DNA from: Calvatia gigantea
Taxonomy: Eukaryota > Basidiomycota > Agaricomycetes > Agaricales > Lycoperdaceae
DNA: 64,000 nucleotides
Assembly (NCBI GenBank): GCA_025093985.1
Contig: JACAAK010000006.1
Location: forward strand, 1,240,001 to 1,304,000
Direction: 5' to 3'
In this document: positions 34,920 through 44,356 of the stretch, in pieces
How positions within the stretch are numbered: the first letter of the stretch is position 1
How the letters are laid out: each line of letters starts with the position of its first letter
Program-made: the position numbers and the translations under genes
Notes under the pieces: model-generated
What the model was told of the DNA's origin: nothing
The model's database searches: none
Seen by the model: the letters and a program-made list of their open reading frames with translations, nothing else

Positions 34920-35166
34920 AGTGATCATCAATAACAAAGAAGAATATGAGGTAAAAGAGATCTGAGGATGATGAAAATGAAGATGGGAATATCAGTTCCT
35001 AGTACATTGGAAGGGGTATAGCAACAAAAATGATATGTGGATAGCGGAGTCAAACTTAATGAACACTCAAGACACAATAGTAGAATACCAAAAAAGGCAT
35101 CTAGAGGATACCCATAAAAAGGGGGGCAGAAAATCCAAGAAGTCATCATCCAGACAAAGAAACTAG
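34920..35166 (+). pseudogene. gypsy D chromodomain (degenerate)
   Basis: The pattern YEVKEI … YQFLVHWKGYSN is recognisable but holds TGA codons and substitutions; it ends with TAG six bases before ORF3. Confidence 0.7.
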
Positions 35167-35172
35167 TCAGAT

Positions 35173-36162
35173 ATGCTTTTCTCCCAAGCCAACCATGTCA
35201 CCATCTGCTCTCTTGTCTACCTGAACCCAACCATGATCTCTTCCATTTCTCTCCCAGAACCAGGCAATAGCCAAGCATCTGCATCTCAGGACACTTGTTA
35301 CAATCTTGCCACCACACCATCCCTAGTACAAGGGCTTCTCGAAACCCTACTAAAAGATGTTGATAAGGCTACCAACAGTGAGATAGAAACCATCACTGCC
35401 CAAAATAAGCAACTAGTCATCAATCGACACATTGCCCTTGCCACTACCTACATCACCTTTACTAATATGTACATAGGATTTGCCAATGCATTCTTGTCCA
35501 CCAACCAGCACATCCCAGCCATCTTCTGAGCCCTAGACCAGTCCATGCTCATACCCAGCAAACAAGACCATATCCATAACCTTCAAAGCCACATCAACCT
35601 TAGCCTCAAAGTTTTCAAGCATCTCAACATTGCTGACATATTTTTGGAGCTTACCAATGTAGCTATGAACCTGCTCAGATGAGACAAGACCACTGAAGAC
35701 CCAGAGATAGACTCTCTTATTGACAGAATCTACAGCACTCTCTCAGAACTGTACAACACAATTAACCCCATACCACCAACTCATGCCAACACCCCTATGG
35801 ATGAGGAAACCACTGTCTCCATAAAAGAAGAAGTTAACTCTCTCTGCTGTTTCATAAAAACCATCACCCCACCACAACTCATATTGGTTTTTCTCCCACC
35901 TGCAAGATTCTGCACTGTACTACCAGGCCAAGAAAAGGATCAATACTATTGGAGAACAATAGTCAAGAACTACTGGGACAACTCCACCACAACTGAATTC
36001 CTATTCAATGGTGTTCCAGTCCCTATCTGCCAAGATAGCAGAAGCTACTTGCCTGTCTTCTTCGCACAATCAAATGATGGAAAATACCTCATTGGAGCTA
36101 CCAAGAAAGCCCTTGCCTCCACTGTAGTCAATGGTGACTTTGATGAGCTTTCTGAGGCATGA
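35173..36162 (+). pseudogene. ORF3 copy D, unknown accessory protein
   Basis: ATG 35173 begins a 118-codon piece; stops near 35529 and 35682 follow, and the last 121 codons (35797-36162) are open. Much diverged in nucleotides from copies A and C but colinear, with the same start spacing and C-terminus (GAFDELPEA-like). Unknown function. Confidence 0.65.
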
Positions 36163-36180
36163 AGCCTAATCAGAGAGTAT

Positions 36181-36484
36181 TGTTATGGATTTCTACCAAT
36201 CAAATCATACTCTGTTATTATCTCTGTCCCTATCCATCTGTGTAGCCGTTTCACCTATTTCTGTTGAGCAATATCCAAGTATGACTCAAACTAACTACCG
36301 CACCATTCTTATCAGATGTTTCATGTAGTTACCCCATCTATTTAACTGAATGGCATTCTTGTATTTAAGCATACATACACCCACTGTATTCGGTATGCTT
36401 AACCACCTGGTTCCTTTCCCTTACTTGCCCTCAAGACTTAGCCTAAGCTGCAACCTGAGGTCTTATCAGATTAAGGTCATAACA
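36181..36484 (+). repeat. gypsy D 3' LTR (304 bp)
   Basis: TGTTATGGAT…GTCATAACA, followed by ATCAT. Confidence 0.9.
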
Positions 36485-36655
36485 ATCATTGGACTTCTAT
36501 CTACTTGTCTCCATCTTCTTATGATTCATACTACTTTCTTCCATTGATTTCCTTATCCCTATGATTCCTTAACTTACCAATTAACCCATAGTAGTCTCCC
36601 ATTGACTCATACCTACTTACTACATAAATCTCTCATCTCCTATGTGTAGCTAGTA

Positions 36656-38260
36656 CAGTAAGGGACAAAACCGTTCCAATGTTTTGAACTTTTCAGAAGA
36701 TCAGCTCATAACTCAAGGACTACTGTGGCTGTGCACTTCCTAATTTAATTGTAGATAGTCCAGTATCTTATCTAATCATATGCAAAGTATGATTATGTAA
36801 TCCTTTGTTTTGGGGGAGTTATTAATTAATTAATATTTTAAGTACATTGGAACAGTTTTGTCCCTCTCAAATTCTGAGCACATGACTTCGTTTATTGCAA
36901 TCAAATAAATACAAATAAAATCATGTGACCATGTAGGGTGATGTATAAATGGATGTGCTTATTCTCAGGTGCAAATTAACTCCCCCACTATACCTTTACA
37001 ACTATATGCGCTCTCTTTCCTCTACTCAGACCAATAGAGTCCTCTCTTACCTGGACCAAGGGAAATCTGCTCATCATATTGCTTCTATTACTGGTCTGGG
37101 AGTCAGTACTATTTCTAGGATTCGCTCCAAACATAGATCAACACTTTCCAAATCTGTTGGTGGCCGCCCATCTAAACTTTCTCCCTCTGATATCCACTAT
37201 TCTGTTCGCCTCATCACCTCTCGCAAGGCTGACAATGCCTCCCAAGTCACCAAATCACTTCAAAATGTTATTGCCCAGCCTGTATCCACCAAAACAGTGC
37301 GCAGGGCACTCAGAGGAGCTGGAATGAAGGCTGTAGTCAAGCAGAAACGACCTAAACTTACTGCTGTCCATAGGAGGAAAAGGTTGGAGTGGGCAGAAGC
37401 ACATGTTAACTGGACCCTGGAGGACTGGAAGAGGGTTATTTGGACAGATGAGTCCAAAATCAATCGGTTTGGATCAGATGGAAGGGTTTGGGTATGGAAA
37501 AAGGCAGGAGAGGGGCTGAATGATAGATTGGTTGAGGGAACAGTCAAGTTTGGTGGAGGAAATGTGATGATCTGGGGTTGTATGCTGTGGGATGGAGTGG
37601 GGTTTGCCACTAAAATTGAAGGGAAGATGGATGCTGACCTTTATGTTCAAATTTTGGGGGATGAACTAAAGAGGAGCATCAGGTGGTATGGGAAGAATGA
37701 GGAGGATATGGTCTTCCAACAGGACAATGACCCCAAACACAAGAGCAAAAAGGCTACAAACTGGCTAGATGAGTCTGAATTGGAGGTTATGGTATGGCCC
37801 CCACAGTCTCCAGACCTTAATCCCATTGAACATCTCTGGACTCACCTCAAGAATAAGCTGGGAGAGTATGATACTCCTCCTGATAGCATGAATACCCTAT
37901 GGGAGAGGATACAAAAGGAGTGGGATGACATAGAACCAGAAGTGTGTCAGAATCTGATAGAGAGTATGCCTAGGAGGGTCCAGGCAGTTTTACAGGCCAA
38001 GGGAGCTTATACCAGGTACTAGAATACCCATTTTGTATATAAATTTCAAGAGGGACAAAACTGTTCCAATGCACTTAAAATATTAATTAATTAATAACTC
38101 CCCCAAAACAAAGGATTACATAATCATACTTTGCATATGATTAGATAAGATACTGGACTATCTACAATTAAATTAGGAAGTGCACAGCCACAGTAGTCCT
38201 TGAGATATGAGCTGATCTTCTGAGAAGTTCAAAACATTGGAACGGTTTTGTCCCTTACTG
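36656..38260 (+). mobile_element. Tc1/mariner DNA transposon with long inverted repeats
   Basis: Starts CAGTAAGGGAC and ends with its inverse, bounded by TA duplications (36654-36655, 38261-38262); the uninterrupted LTR-X copy gives the empty site. Inverted repeats are about 210 bp (36656-36867, 38050-38260) with about three differences. Each repeat carries the motif AGGGACAAAAC[C/T]GTTCCAATG at its outer end and an inverted copy at its inner end, resembling the multi-site arrangement of IR/DR Tc1 elements. The transposase is open, so this copy may be active. Confidence 0.95.
36949..38022 (+). CDS. Tc1-family transposase (DD34E), intact
   Basis: 357 codons without stops. An N-terminal helix-turn-helix (GKSAHHIASITGLGVSTISR) and a GRPSKLS hinge precede a second helical DNA-binding part. 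The catalytic domain has Asp in IWTDESK, Asp in FQQDNDPKH and Glu in DLNPIEHLW, with 34 residues between the second Asp and the Glu. These features are those of Tc1 cut-and-paste transposases, which bind the inverted repeats and insert at TA. A second in-frame ATG at 37006 (MRSLSSTQ) may be the true start because the first 19 residues look unlike the family. No intron is needed. Confidence 0.95.
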   Translation: MDVLILRCKLTPPLYLYNYMRSLSSTQTNRVLSYLDQGKSAHHIASITGLGVSTISRIRSKHRSTLSKSVGGRPSKLSPSDIHYSVRLITSRKADNASQVTKSLQNVIAQPVSTKTVRRALRGAGMKAVVKQKRPKLTAVHRRKRLEWAEAHVNWTLEDWKRVIWTDESKINRFGSDGRVWVWKKAGEGLNDRLVEGTVKFGGGNVMIWGCMLWDGVGFATKIEGKMDADLYVQILGDELKRSIRWYGKNEEDMVFQQDNDPKHKSKKATNWLDESELEVMVWPPQSPDLNPIEHLWTHLKNKLGEYDTPPDSMNTLWERIQKEWDDIEPEVCQNLIESMPRRVQAVLQAKGAYTRY

Positions 38261-38812
38261 TATATAAGCCTTAAGTAGTATACCTGTATTACCTCAGGTT
38301 ATTCTAGTAACAAGCTTTCTTATCTTTGCTCATCTGCTACAAAGTTAACAACTTTGGGGACTGCAGTGACATTTAACTTGGACTTCTCAGACAAGTGTGA
38401 GCTTCTACTTGAGGGAGTGATCTGAAGTCTACACAGAAGTCATTGAGACTTGTCATATACTCCTGGGCTATAGCATTGAACCTCTTCCTGAGTGGAGACA
38501 ATCCAGGCCCAGTTGCAAAGTAAGATAACACATGTAACACTCCAACTTCAATGAATAGTAAGCTGCTTGGATAGCTAAAAAATACTGTAACAACTAAACT
38601 ATCCCAATATCTATTCTCTAGGAACTTGATGTTGAACCAGAGACTTTTGCTAGCTTTCTGACATAAAGATTACTATAAACATAGAATAGCAGGTTTAGAG
38701 TAGTTTTAGGTAAAAATATGGTATACACTAGATTTGATAATCAAAAGGTCACACTGACTTGCATCATGTGATCCTATTAGTTCTGGATGGAATTTACTTT
38801 ATATACTCCAAG

Positions 38813-39087
38813 TGTTATGATCAGTTCTATCATGAGTATATCTCCATGCTATATTTGTATATATTTTCTCTGTTATTATTCATAGTCTAAAAAATTATAT
38901 CATTATTTTTTACTAGTTAAATGTTTCATATCCATCTTCATCTATTCAACCAGATACCTCTTGTCTATTTAAGTATACTATACTCCACTGTATGCTCTAT
39001 ACTTAACTATCTGAATTTATTCCCTTCTTGCTCTCAAGTCTTGTCTTAAGCTACAATCTGAGTTAACAACTCATAAAAGTCATAATA
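38813..39087 (+). repeat. degenerate gypsy LTR (solo)
   Basis: TGTTATGATC … AAGTCATAATA follows the A/C/D LTR plan (TATTTAAGTATAC, ATACTTAACTATC, TCTTGTCTTAAGC) at low identity. The flanking 38540-38812 is AT-rich without a recognised feature. Confidence 0.65.
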
Positions 39088-39088
39088 C

Positions 39089-39756
39089 CAAGGAACTGGC
39101 ACAAACATATGATGTTTATGTTTGGCTACAGCCTGTATCACACTATTATAACATGTGCTCTTCCTGAACACCTTTGTTAAATTAAACAATGCTTTTGACT
39201 CTTGAAGAGCATAAGTGAGAGTTTTGCTTCCCCAAAATGCCCAATACTGCTTATTCTTGAGAAATCTGCTAAAGTTATGACAGGAATATGATATGTGTCA
39301 TTTTAGATGTCATTAGCTTTGTAAAATTGGATATTTTCAGAGATGTAACCCAATGTCTTCAGCTGTTATTGCATTTAAGTAGATTATGTCAACAACCTCA
39401 ATATAGCTGATTGTAATTGTCACCAATGGCTTCATCTCTAGCCTGTCATGTATTTGAAGGATTAATTTTCATAATACAACTGTTATTGTAACACAAGAAA
39501 AGTAATAGCAACTATGATAAAGTTCTGGACTCTAGGCTGATTGTACATCCAGTATAAGCCAGTATAATCACTAAGTTCTTTAAATTCTAAGCCTTGTATA
39601 ATCATATATTGACACCATCAAGAGGGGGATCCAAGGACTGGCACAGGCAGCCAGGACATTGCTTAATTTGGGCAAAAGAGTGTGGGAAGGGCAGGGCATG
39701 ACAACTACAGAGGCTGTAGCTAAACATGAACATCGTATATTTGTGCCAGTCCCTTG
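39089..39756. mobile_element. non-autonomous DNA transposon candidate with terminal inverted repeats
   Basis: The left end CAAGGAACTGGCACAAACA and the right end (reverse complement CAAGGGACTGGCACAAATA) match over about 45 bp, and subterminal parts stay similar for about 120 bp. The 668-bp interior has no coding frame. No target duplication could be assigned. The superfamily is unknown; such GC-ended repeats occur in several Agaricomycete DNA elements. Confidence 0.55.
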
Positions 39757-39934
39757 CGATGCATAGCAGTTGACGAGGTTACGGTATAACTTCGGATCAA
39801 CGTCCGCTTATCTAAGAGCATCCCATGTGATTGTGTAGGAGTCTGGCTTTGATATCAATTCCCTTCGGTCTCGCCCCTCTGAGACAAACATTGACTTTGC
39901 CTCATAGTACATTATCAAAAATGACCTATCGTAT

Positions 39935-40041
39935 GGCAAGATGGCCGAGCGGTTAAGGCGTGTGACTCAAGCGTAGCTTGCCTGCGATCGCGGGTTTCTC
40001 ATCACCGAATGGTGGCGTGGGTTCAAGTCCCACTCTTGTCA
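39935..40041 (+). tRNA. tRNA-Leu (CAA), intron-containing
   Basis: Acceptor GGCAAGA pairs with TCTTGTC, D arm GCCGAGCGGTTAAGGC, anticodon loop with T then CAA, an intron of about 26 bp after the anticodon, a long variable arm (type II) and a T arm with GGTTCAAGTCC. A TTTTT terminator follows at 40046-40050. The long variable arm fits Leu. Confidence 0.85.
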
Positions 40042-40051
40042 TATCTTTTTA

Positions 40052-41147
40052 AGTTTGGAAATGAGGTGCCAATCTGGAACAAGCCGGCATCGTTGAGCGC
40101 CTTTTCGGTTGACTTAAGTCCTATATCACAAACTCAGCAGCTTGACGCATGCATGTTTTGTCACACCTACACTCGAACAACACCCTGTCTGTGCTGGCGG
40201 GGCAATTTGTTCAAGTTCTCTTACTCCAATGGGACTGATCCTAGTTTTAAAGCCCTTGGTCCCATCAGCACCGGACATCTCTCCAATGTATTGTGCAGTA
40301 GTAGACAAGAACCGATTTGCTCATTGAGCGGGATGTCTCAACGACCCATCAGATAGACAGGAATATTGAGACCGCTTGGAGGTTGGAAGAGAAGAGTCTT
40401 CGTGAAGGAGTTGCGTTGGCGGAACACCCCAACCTTTTGCTTTCGGAAGCCTGACCATCATCCACTTTCGCCAGACACTCATTACGAGCCGTTTTTCCTG
40501 CGAATTGCATGGTAGAAGGTCCCGGCTATGAAAAGGATGATGGATGCATCGATGAACTCTCAGATCTCAACGCTCCACCGCTCCTTTCTCCAGCGCTTTG
40601 CTTGGGTTTTGCTTAGTTCTCATGTTTGGGGAATACCAATGAACTCCCACAGAATTCGATTTTGAATATCTATACTGGATAGTTCCCCGAAGCTGCTATC
40701 TAAAGCCGGGACCTCCTTATGTTATGCTTGCTATTTTTATTCTTATAGCCACATTACCCAGCGCATCAAAAGGCATGCCTTCCCACTGTATCAGCGTTTT
40801 TTTGGTAAGGTATTAGTTGACTTGGTGCACCACGCCCTCTTTCTTTCTTCTTAACGCTACTCCCGGTTTCTCATGCAATTCTGGGATCTGGGCGTCAAAG
40901 AAGAACATTTGGCAGATGTCACTCCCTGATTGGTCTCTCGGTCCTCAAACTTACTGTCTATTGGGTATTGTCCTACAACTCTTTGACTTGGAGCCTCTTG
41001 GGTTGGTAACCTGACGGGTGATTTTACACCTGCCCTGTGCGTCCGACCCTCTATCGTTCATGTACCTTTTCTGTTCAGGTGCTTTTTGATCCTCGTGTGG
41101 TTCAACTTCGGTGCAAGCATTAACCCAGTGCGAGTATAGCATGGAGT
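40052..41147. other. no recognisable gene
   Basis: Moderate-GC intergenic DNA. Short open frames occur but none shows a known domain, splice pattern or start context. It lies downstream of the convergent release-factor gene. Confidence 0.5.
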
Positions 41148-42639
41148 CTAGACCGAATTGAGCATATCCTCCATTACCTCTTCTTCATTGTTCTTTTTTA
41201 GAGCATCCAGAATTTGGTATAGGTCATCGCCTTCCATGATGCCTGTGAGGTTCATCAGCGTAAGCCCAATTCTGTGGTCGGTGACACGGTCCTGCAACCT
41301 CTGCTTAAGTACAAGTGCCTTCACTCGCTGACGCCAGCACTCACCTGGGCGTAGTTATATGTGCGAATCTTCTCACTGCGGTCGGCAGAGCGAACGAGAT
41401 TGAGTCTAGTGGCACGTCGCTCTTCGATTTCTTGCATGATTTTGCGGTCCATCAAACGCGAGCGGAGAACTTGAAATGCCCGACGTCGATTCTGATAAAT
41501 TATTGTCAGGAAGAGGTAGATTGAGCATGAAAAATAGGTACCTGATGTTGGCTTCGTTCATCTTGCATTGAGACAGTGATACCAGTGGGAATGTGAGTTA
41601 GTCGGACAGCAGATTCTGTCCTGTTGACGTGCTGGAATGAACTCAATGAACTCAATGTATTGGAAGATCGAGTATAGGTTAGGACTAACCTGGCCACCAG
41701 CGCCACGAGCACGCATGACTTCAATCCTGATCTCATCCACTGAGAAAAGCTCATCGTTCTGCCCGTCAGCCTCTTCCATCAATGGCAATACAAGAACAGC
41801 CGCAGTACTGGTGTGCACTCTCCCACTAGCTTCCGTCGCGGGGACACGTTGAACACGATGAACACCACTCTCCCACCTCAATGTGTCGTACGCGCCTTCA
41901 CCCCTGATCTCAACCACAGCATCTTTAATGCCGCCGTTTTCTAGATCATTCTGGGACACAATTTGTGCCTTCCAGCGGCTCGCATTCGCTAGGCGTTGAT
42001 ACATCCGGAGTAAATCTGCCACAAATAGACTAGATTCAGAGCCGCCAACACCAGATTTAAACTCCATGAGCGCGCCGAGATGAGCGGTAGTAGAGGGCGG
42101 GACGAGAAGTCGGGGGAAAGTTTGGGTCACAGCAGTATTCAGCTGGTCTGTGAGTGTGGTGTACTCTTCAGAGGCAAGAGCACGCATGGACGGGTCTGAA
42201 TCGGAGAGAAGTTCAGAGGTTTCCTGGAGGGCCTACTGGTGCATTTATTGAATATCATTGAACAACAGTGGCCAAAGCGGAGAGAAGGAGGCGCACCTCA
42301 TGTGCCCTAACCCATTCATCCCAAGTGTGCTGAAGAGGCTCTGTCTCCTTCAGCAATTTGAGATTGGCAATATCTTCTGGCGTTGACATTTCATCTGTTA
42401 GCTATGATAGGTTTCTGTTAGCGGGATGATGACCGGGGCAGATTTAAACAACGTGCCTGAGAGTACACCTCCTTTCGCTCTTGTATGCGTTTCCTAACGA
42501 CACGGAGGAGTCTTTCATGTTCCTTCTCGATATTCTGAAGGGCGTTTGCGAGAGGTTGTTTCGCGTTTGCTGCTGCTGTGTAAGTTCTGAGATGACACAG
42601 GACGCGTCTTTGGACGAGGGGTCGAAAAAGCCGGAACAT
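41148..42639 (-). CDS. MRF1: mitochondrial class I peptide chain release factor
   Basis: Six exons on the minus strand: 42639-42469, 42401-42297, 42232-41690, 41631-41542, 41491-41345, 41291-41148; all introns are phase 0 and joining gives about 399 residues, close to yeast Mrf1 (413). The start [20 protein letters not shown] is Arg-rich without acids, typical of a mitochondrial presequence. The PCRF domain fills exons 2-3 and the catalytic GGQ tripeptide lies at the exon 3/4 junction (RARGAGGQ | [10 protein letters not shown]). It recognises UAA/UAG on mitochondrial ribosomes and releases the peptide. The acceptor of intron 1 was chosen at TAG|CTAACAG because the nearer AGs give a stop. Confidence 0.92.
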
Positions 42640-44356
42640 GAAATTTACAATTTCAAAACTGGCTAAAAATGGTATTGGCCTCCGCTCAGCATTACAAACC
42701 ACATACAACAAAGAGGTAAAATTTTATGTGCGCCGTTTTCTGAGAGTCCATAGTCGAATAACAACGGAGGAGGCTTTGACCTTCGTCCGAGGGGGGCCAG
42801 CACTTAGAAAAGATTCATTATGGGCTCTAATTGTTTTGATGTATTGCCAGGACTGGCCATGGATCAAAGTTCAACATTCCACTCCCGCCTGACCCGCCAT
42901 TCAAACCGGGATTTTTCGACCCCCCCTGGATTGGAATAAATCCCACGAAGTTGGAACACAGGGACACGAAAAACAAAGCAGTCTGCTTTCGACGTCTTCG
43001 AGGTCCTGAGATGATTTGCGCTCCAGAATGACAGCCGCTGACTCAAGGAGTATGCCTTACTCGTAAACTCAGCCCCGACCTTTCCGGGGTTCAAATATCC
43101 TTCGATATCCATCTTTGAGATAGCGAGGTAAGGCCGGTCGGGCTGCCCAAAAGTAAAACCCAGCCAAACTGAAGTGCTGGCGCTGTATATTAGCTATCCC
43201 GGGACGTACATTGGTGCGGATTCTCTGGTTGGGGGACCGGGAGGAATGTGAGCACTTTGCGCGAGATCGCAAGTGCTGTTAGGACCAGGTACCCTGTGTA
43301 CATGCTGTTACTATGGTAAGCATGTATCCTTGCACTTTGTAATGTCACCACTCCTCCCCTCCCCCGACACGAGAGATGTTCACATTACGTGGCTTCCAGA
43401 GCTGGCAGGGGACGAACCATCGTGATCGTCGACTGTGCTCATGTCACTTCCAGTGCTGCACAAGTCTCCCACGACACGCTATGGTCGACAGTTGCGCTCT
43501 CACTGCTTCTTGGGAGTTTCATTGGCAAGACCCCTTTACGCCCTCAGTTACTCACCATCATTATCATGACATGCAGAATCTCCCGGCCTCCGTCGAACTG
43601 TATTGCGAGTGAAACACTCCCTCTAAAACCGTTTTCTCACCGGATGGCAACTGCGCGCCAATGAACAGCGGCTGTTTGTATCCTCCTTCCACATTGGTCT
43701 CGCTCTGGGCCACTCTATGTCGCGAGCCATTTTCCCGAGGTCCCTTGACTCTCAGCCACAACTGGTATCAAACTAGATCCGACCACGTTCCGTGTCTTCT
43801 CCCGTGACTTTTTTCGCGTTTCGCGTAGGCTTCTCTCGTGGTCGTGGTTGAAATCGACCAGTGTATGGAATTGCCCTATTTGCGTCGCATGATTATGCAC
43901 ACGTTTTTTCGATGCGATATTTTTACTGTGTCTTGGCGTTTGTGGGCTAGGGACGTACCGAAATCGAAGGTGCCGGTCGTTTACTTGACCCAAGGGAGAG
44001 GAACCCAATACTGAAGGACCAATATCTGGGTGCCTGCAAGCCAACGCATATTTTATCTTTTTTTAGGAAGTGCTTCCTCACCGAGCGTCCTAATCACTTC
44101 CGACGCTGTCATAATCGCGCCCAAAAATAGTTTATTGTGAATTCTCTGCAACTTTCATGCACAAGTGCGAAAGCCCCATTGGTAGAGTGAGTGACAAAGG
44201 GAAACAAGTGCAAGGCATTTGAGCCGATCTAGCCCAGCAGCCAGGAAACGGAAGTAGAAAGAGGAGAGCGACAGAGACAGATATAAAAGCCAGCAAGAGT
44301 AGAGGCGGTTTTCATCAGCTAACCTACCGATCGAGCCTCACATTCGCATTTGCAGA
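42640..44356. promoter_or_regulatory. intergenic region with TATA box of the laccase-like gene
   Basis: No gene recognised in 42640-44280. An ATATAAAAG TATA element at 44281-44289 lies about 70 bp before the laccase-like start and is a good core promoter. The left part should hold the promoter of the divergent release-factor gene. Confidence 0.5.

Larger units (their letters stand above)
22674..36484 (+). mobile_element. Ty3/gypsy chromovirus element D, split by two later insertions
   Basis: LTRs at 22674-22981 and 36181-36484. Removing element C (25196-31594) and the copia solo LTR (32044-33078) leaves about 6.4 kb, equal to element C. Flanks ATTAT and ATCAT are consistent with a mutated target duplication. 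It is poor in CpG and full of stops, and its LTRs differ at many more sites than those of C, so it is older. Confidence 0.9.
22490..38539 (+). repeat. LTR-X copy 1, split by gypsy D and by a Tc1 element
   Basis: Three segments, 22490-22673, about 36485-36655 and 38263-38539, join to about 610 bp colinear with the uninterrupted copy at 32264-32874 (starts TGTTACAAAC, ends GTAACA). Gypsy D is inserted after the first segment and the Tc1 element after the second. The flanks (CCTCA / CTCCA) do not give a clean target duplication. The internal region of this family is not in the window. Confidence 0.85.

Noticed and set aside
40009..40356. Open frame of 115 codons starting inside the tRNA-Leu
   Set aside because: It overlaps the tRNA and its terminator and shows no recognised domain.
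43376..44044. Several 80-110 codon frames on both strands upstream of the laccase-like gene
   Set aside because: No motif, start context or splice pattern supports a gene; the frames overlap one another on opposite strands.
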